Below are positions 55,470 through 56,991 of a DNA stretch of 56,991 nucleotides, piece by piece. Source of the DNA: Pseudomonas sp. PB106 (GTDB lineage: Bacteria; Pseudomonadota; Gammaproteobacteria; Pseudomonadales; Pseudomonadaceae); assembly GCF_009764645.1 (NCBI RefSeq), contig NZ_RWIM01000019.1, forward strand, positions 1 to 56,991, in the 5' to 3' direction. The notes under the pieces were generated by a model. It was not told where the DNA came from, searched no databases, and saw only the letters and a program-made list of their open reading frames with translations. The translations under genes were made by a program, and so were the position numbers. Position 1 is the stretch's first letter. Each line of letters begins with the position of its first letter.

Positions 55470-56813
55470 TCAGGCCTGGGCTGCTAGAACACGCCGTTCC
55501 CAGGGAGTGATTTCATCAAAGAAGCTGGTCAACTCCATGGTCTTCGAAGCGATGTAGCCTTCGATGAACTCCTGTCCGAACAGTTCCCTCGCCAATTGGC
55601 TACGTTTCAGACGCTCAAGCGCAGCATGCAAGGTACATGGCAACGAGAGGTTGTCCGGCACCTCGAACTCGCCCTGAATCGCTTCCGTCGGCTCCAGTTC
55701 ATGCTCGATGCCATGCAAACCCGCGGCCAGACTGGCAGCGATCGCCAGATACGGATTGGCATCGGCGCCGGGCAAACGGTTTTCGACCCGACGCGCAACC
55801 GGCGAACTGGCGGGAATACGCAAGCCGGCGGCGCGATTGTCATGGGACCAGCACGCGTTGTTCGGCGAAGCGTACGGATGGCACAGACGCTGATAAGAGT
55901 TCACGTTGGGCGCAAACAGTGCGGTGAACTCCGCCATGCCGGCCTGCTGGCCACCGATGAAGTGGCGGAACATTGCCGTCGGCTCGCCGTGCTCATCACT
56001 GAACACGTTCTTGCCAGTGTTGATGTCGACGATGCTCTGGTGAATGTGCATCGAACTGCCCGGCGTGTGCGCCAGCGGCTTGGCCATGCACACCACGGTC
56101 AGGCCATGCTTGAGCGCGACTTCCTTGAGCAGGTGTTTGAACAGGAACGTCTGATCGGCCAGCAGCAGTGGATCGCCGTGCAGCAGATTGATCTCGAACT
56201 GGCTGACGCCCATCTCGTGCATGAAAGTGTCACGCGGCAGGCCGAGGGCGGCCATGCATTTGTAAACTTCGTTGAAGAACGGCCGCAGCCCGTTGTTGGA
56301 ACTGACGCTGAATGCCGATTGGCCATCCTCGCGACGACCATCAAGGCCCACCGGCGGACGGAACGGTTGGGTCGGATCAGTGTTCGGGGCGAAGACAAAG
56401 AACTCCAGCTCGGTCGCCACCACCGGCGAAAGGCCGCGCGCGGCGTAACGGGCGATGACTTTTTTGAGCTGACCCCGGGTCGACAGGTTGGAGCTTTCGC
56501 CGGTCAATTCATCGGCGTCGCAAATGGCCAAGGCACGCGGCTCGTCACTCCAGGGCAGCGGATGAATCATTGTGGGTTCGGCTACCAGCGCCAGGTCGCC
56601 GTCATCGCTGCCGTAAAAGCGCGCCGCCGGATAACCGCCCATGATGCATTGCAGCAGCACTCCCCGCGCCATCTGCAAACGCCGCCCTTCGAGGAAACCC
56701 TCGGCGGTCATCACTTTGCCTCGCGGCACGCCGTTCAAATCCGGCGTGACACATTCAATCTCATCAATGCCCGTCAGTCGCTGCGCGAGTGAACGCTGGC
56801 CATCGGTTGTCAT
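55470..56813 (-). CDS. Glutamine synthetase family, gamma-glutamylpolyamine synthetase type
   Basis: A 447-residue enzyme of the glutamine synthetase superfamily. The metal/substrate motifs are ATELEFFVF, PGSSMHIHQS, LCHPYASPNNACWSHDNR and NRLPGADANPYLA. The sequence fits the PuuA/PauA group, which ligates glutamate to putrescine or other polyamines. The position near flgZ matches P. aeruginosa PA3356 (PauA5), by memory and synteny. The ATG at 56813 (MTTDGQRSLAQRL) replaces a longer ORF with an unrelated N-terminus. Confidence 0.88.
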   Translation of the reverse strand: MTTDGQRSLAQRLTGIDEIECVTPDLNGVPRGKVMTAEGFLEGRRLQMARGVLLQCIMGGYPAARFYGSDDGDLALVAEPTMIHPLPWSDEPRALAICDADELTGESSNLSTRGQLKKVIARYAARGLSPVVATELEFFVFAPNTDPTQPFRPPVGLDGRREDGQSAFSVSSNNGLRPFFNEVYKCMAALGLPRDTFMHEMGVSQFEINLLHGDPLLLADQTFLFKHLLKEVALKHGLTVVCMAKPLAHTPGSSMHIHQSIVDINTGKNVFSDEHGEPTAMFRHFIGGQQAGMAEFTALFAPNVNSYQRLCHPYASPNNACWSHDNRAAGLRIPASSPVARRVENRLPGADANPYLAIAASLAAGLHGIEHELEPTEAIQGEFEVPDNLSLPCTLHAALERLKRSQLARELFGQEFIEGYIASKTMELTSFFDEITPWERRVLAAQA

Positions 56814-56927
56814 GACGCAATCCTTGTTATTGTGCGAGCCGCGAACGGCGACCCGTACAAAATAGGCTTCGGCTGTTCGGAATATCAAGCAGCGTCAAAA
56901 CAAAAAAACAAACAACGCGAATACTCC

Positions 56928-56991
56928 CTGCAGGAGCTGCCGCAGGCTGCGATCTTTTGATGTTGTTTTTCCAGAATCAAAAGATCGCAGC
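56928..56991. repeat. REPIN doublet, GTAGGAGCTGCCGAAGGC family, cut by the window end
   Basis: CTGCAGGAGCTGCCGCAGGC (from 56929) with the tail TGCGATCTTTTGA, then the inverted tail TCAAAAGATCGCAGC (56977-56991). The second arm continues beyond the window. Confidence 0.85.

Overview
The window is a stretch of Pseudomonas chromosome, most likely of the P. fluorescens group. The evidence is the high G+C, the gene content and order (gpsA to fabAB, cysM-rlmD-relA-mazG, gacS-ldhA, dctA/phoQP/oprH/pcpS/nrdA, cheR-cheV-flgA-flgM-flgN-flgZ), and the dense REP/REPIN-type intergenic repeats. It is mostly core genome. I see no rRNA, tRNA, CRISPR array, insertion sequence, integrase or phage gene. All identifications come from reading motifs and from remembered family and synteny knowledge; no database search was run.

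Layout. 1-1913 (minus): gpsA, a small DUF4389 membrane protein gene and sixA. 2110-7068 (plus): a tight operon of a TonB-dependent receptor, a periplasmic ABC-type binding protein and a hybrid histidine kinase, then fabA-fabB behind a DesT/FabR-like palindrome. 9456-10659: a small conserved ORF and an AT-richer divergent nitrilase-fold gene. 10890-17045 (minus): cysM-rlmD-relA-mazG-DUF2058. 17298-19431 (minus): a PirRS-like two-component system whose kinase C-terminus is encoded by a REP element. 19651-23477 (plus): gacS and ldhA. 23481-31657: small housekeeping and accessory genes (zinc-ribbon protein, META lipoprotein, thioredoxin lipoprotein, arsC-wrbA-DUF2069, tag-like glycosylase, ttcA, Yip1-like, sprT-like, CoA transferase).

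31804-45469: dctA with a sigma-54 promoter and paired upstream palindromes, a divergent AraC-family regulator, phoQ-phoP-oprH (a five-fold 11-bp tandem hexamer array precedes oprH), a dienelactone hydrolase, a phosphopantetheinyl transferase, an RstAB-like two-component system and nrdA with NrdR and DnaA boxes. 46114-53932: motility genes flgBCDE (minus), cheR-cheV (minus) and flgA, flgM-flgN-flgZ (plus), with clear sigma-54 and sigma-28 promoters. 54006-56813 (minus): an MFS transporter and a glutamine-synthetase-like gamma-glutamylpolyamine synthetase.

The window is unusually rich in signal transduction: five sensor kinases plus GacS, with regulatory sites readable from sequence. The best candidate for an under-described system is the receptor / binding protein / hybrid kinase operon at 2110-7068. 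Its position between gpsA and fabA matches P. aeruginosa PA1613-PA1611, and PA1611 is a RetS/GacS-network kinase. A complete envelope-spanning ligand-sensing chain may therefore feed the Gac network. Other points of note are the oprH tandem array, the dctA enhancer pair, a possibly leaderless sigma-54 transcript at flgA, REP-derived protein sequence in a kinase, and a likely rearrangement junction between nrdA and flgE marked by a dispersed repeat.
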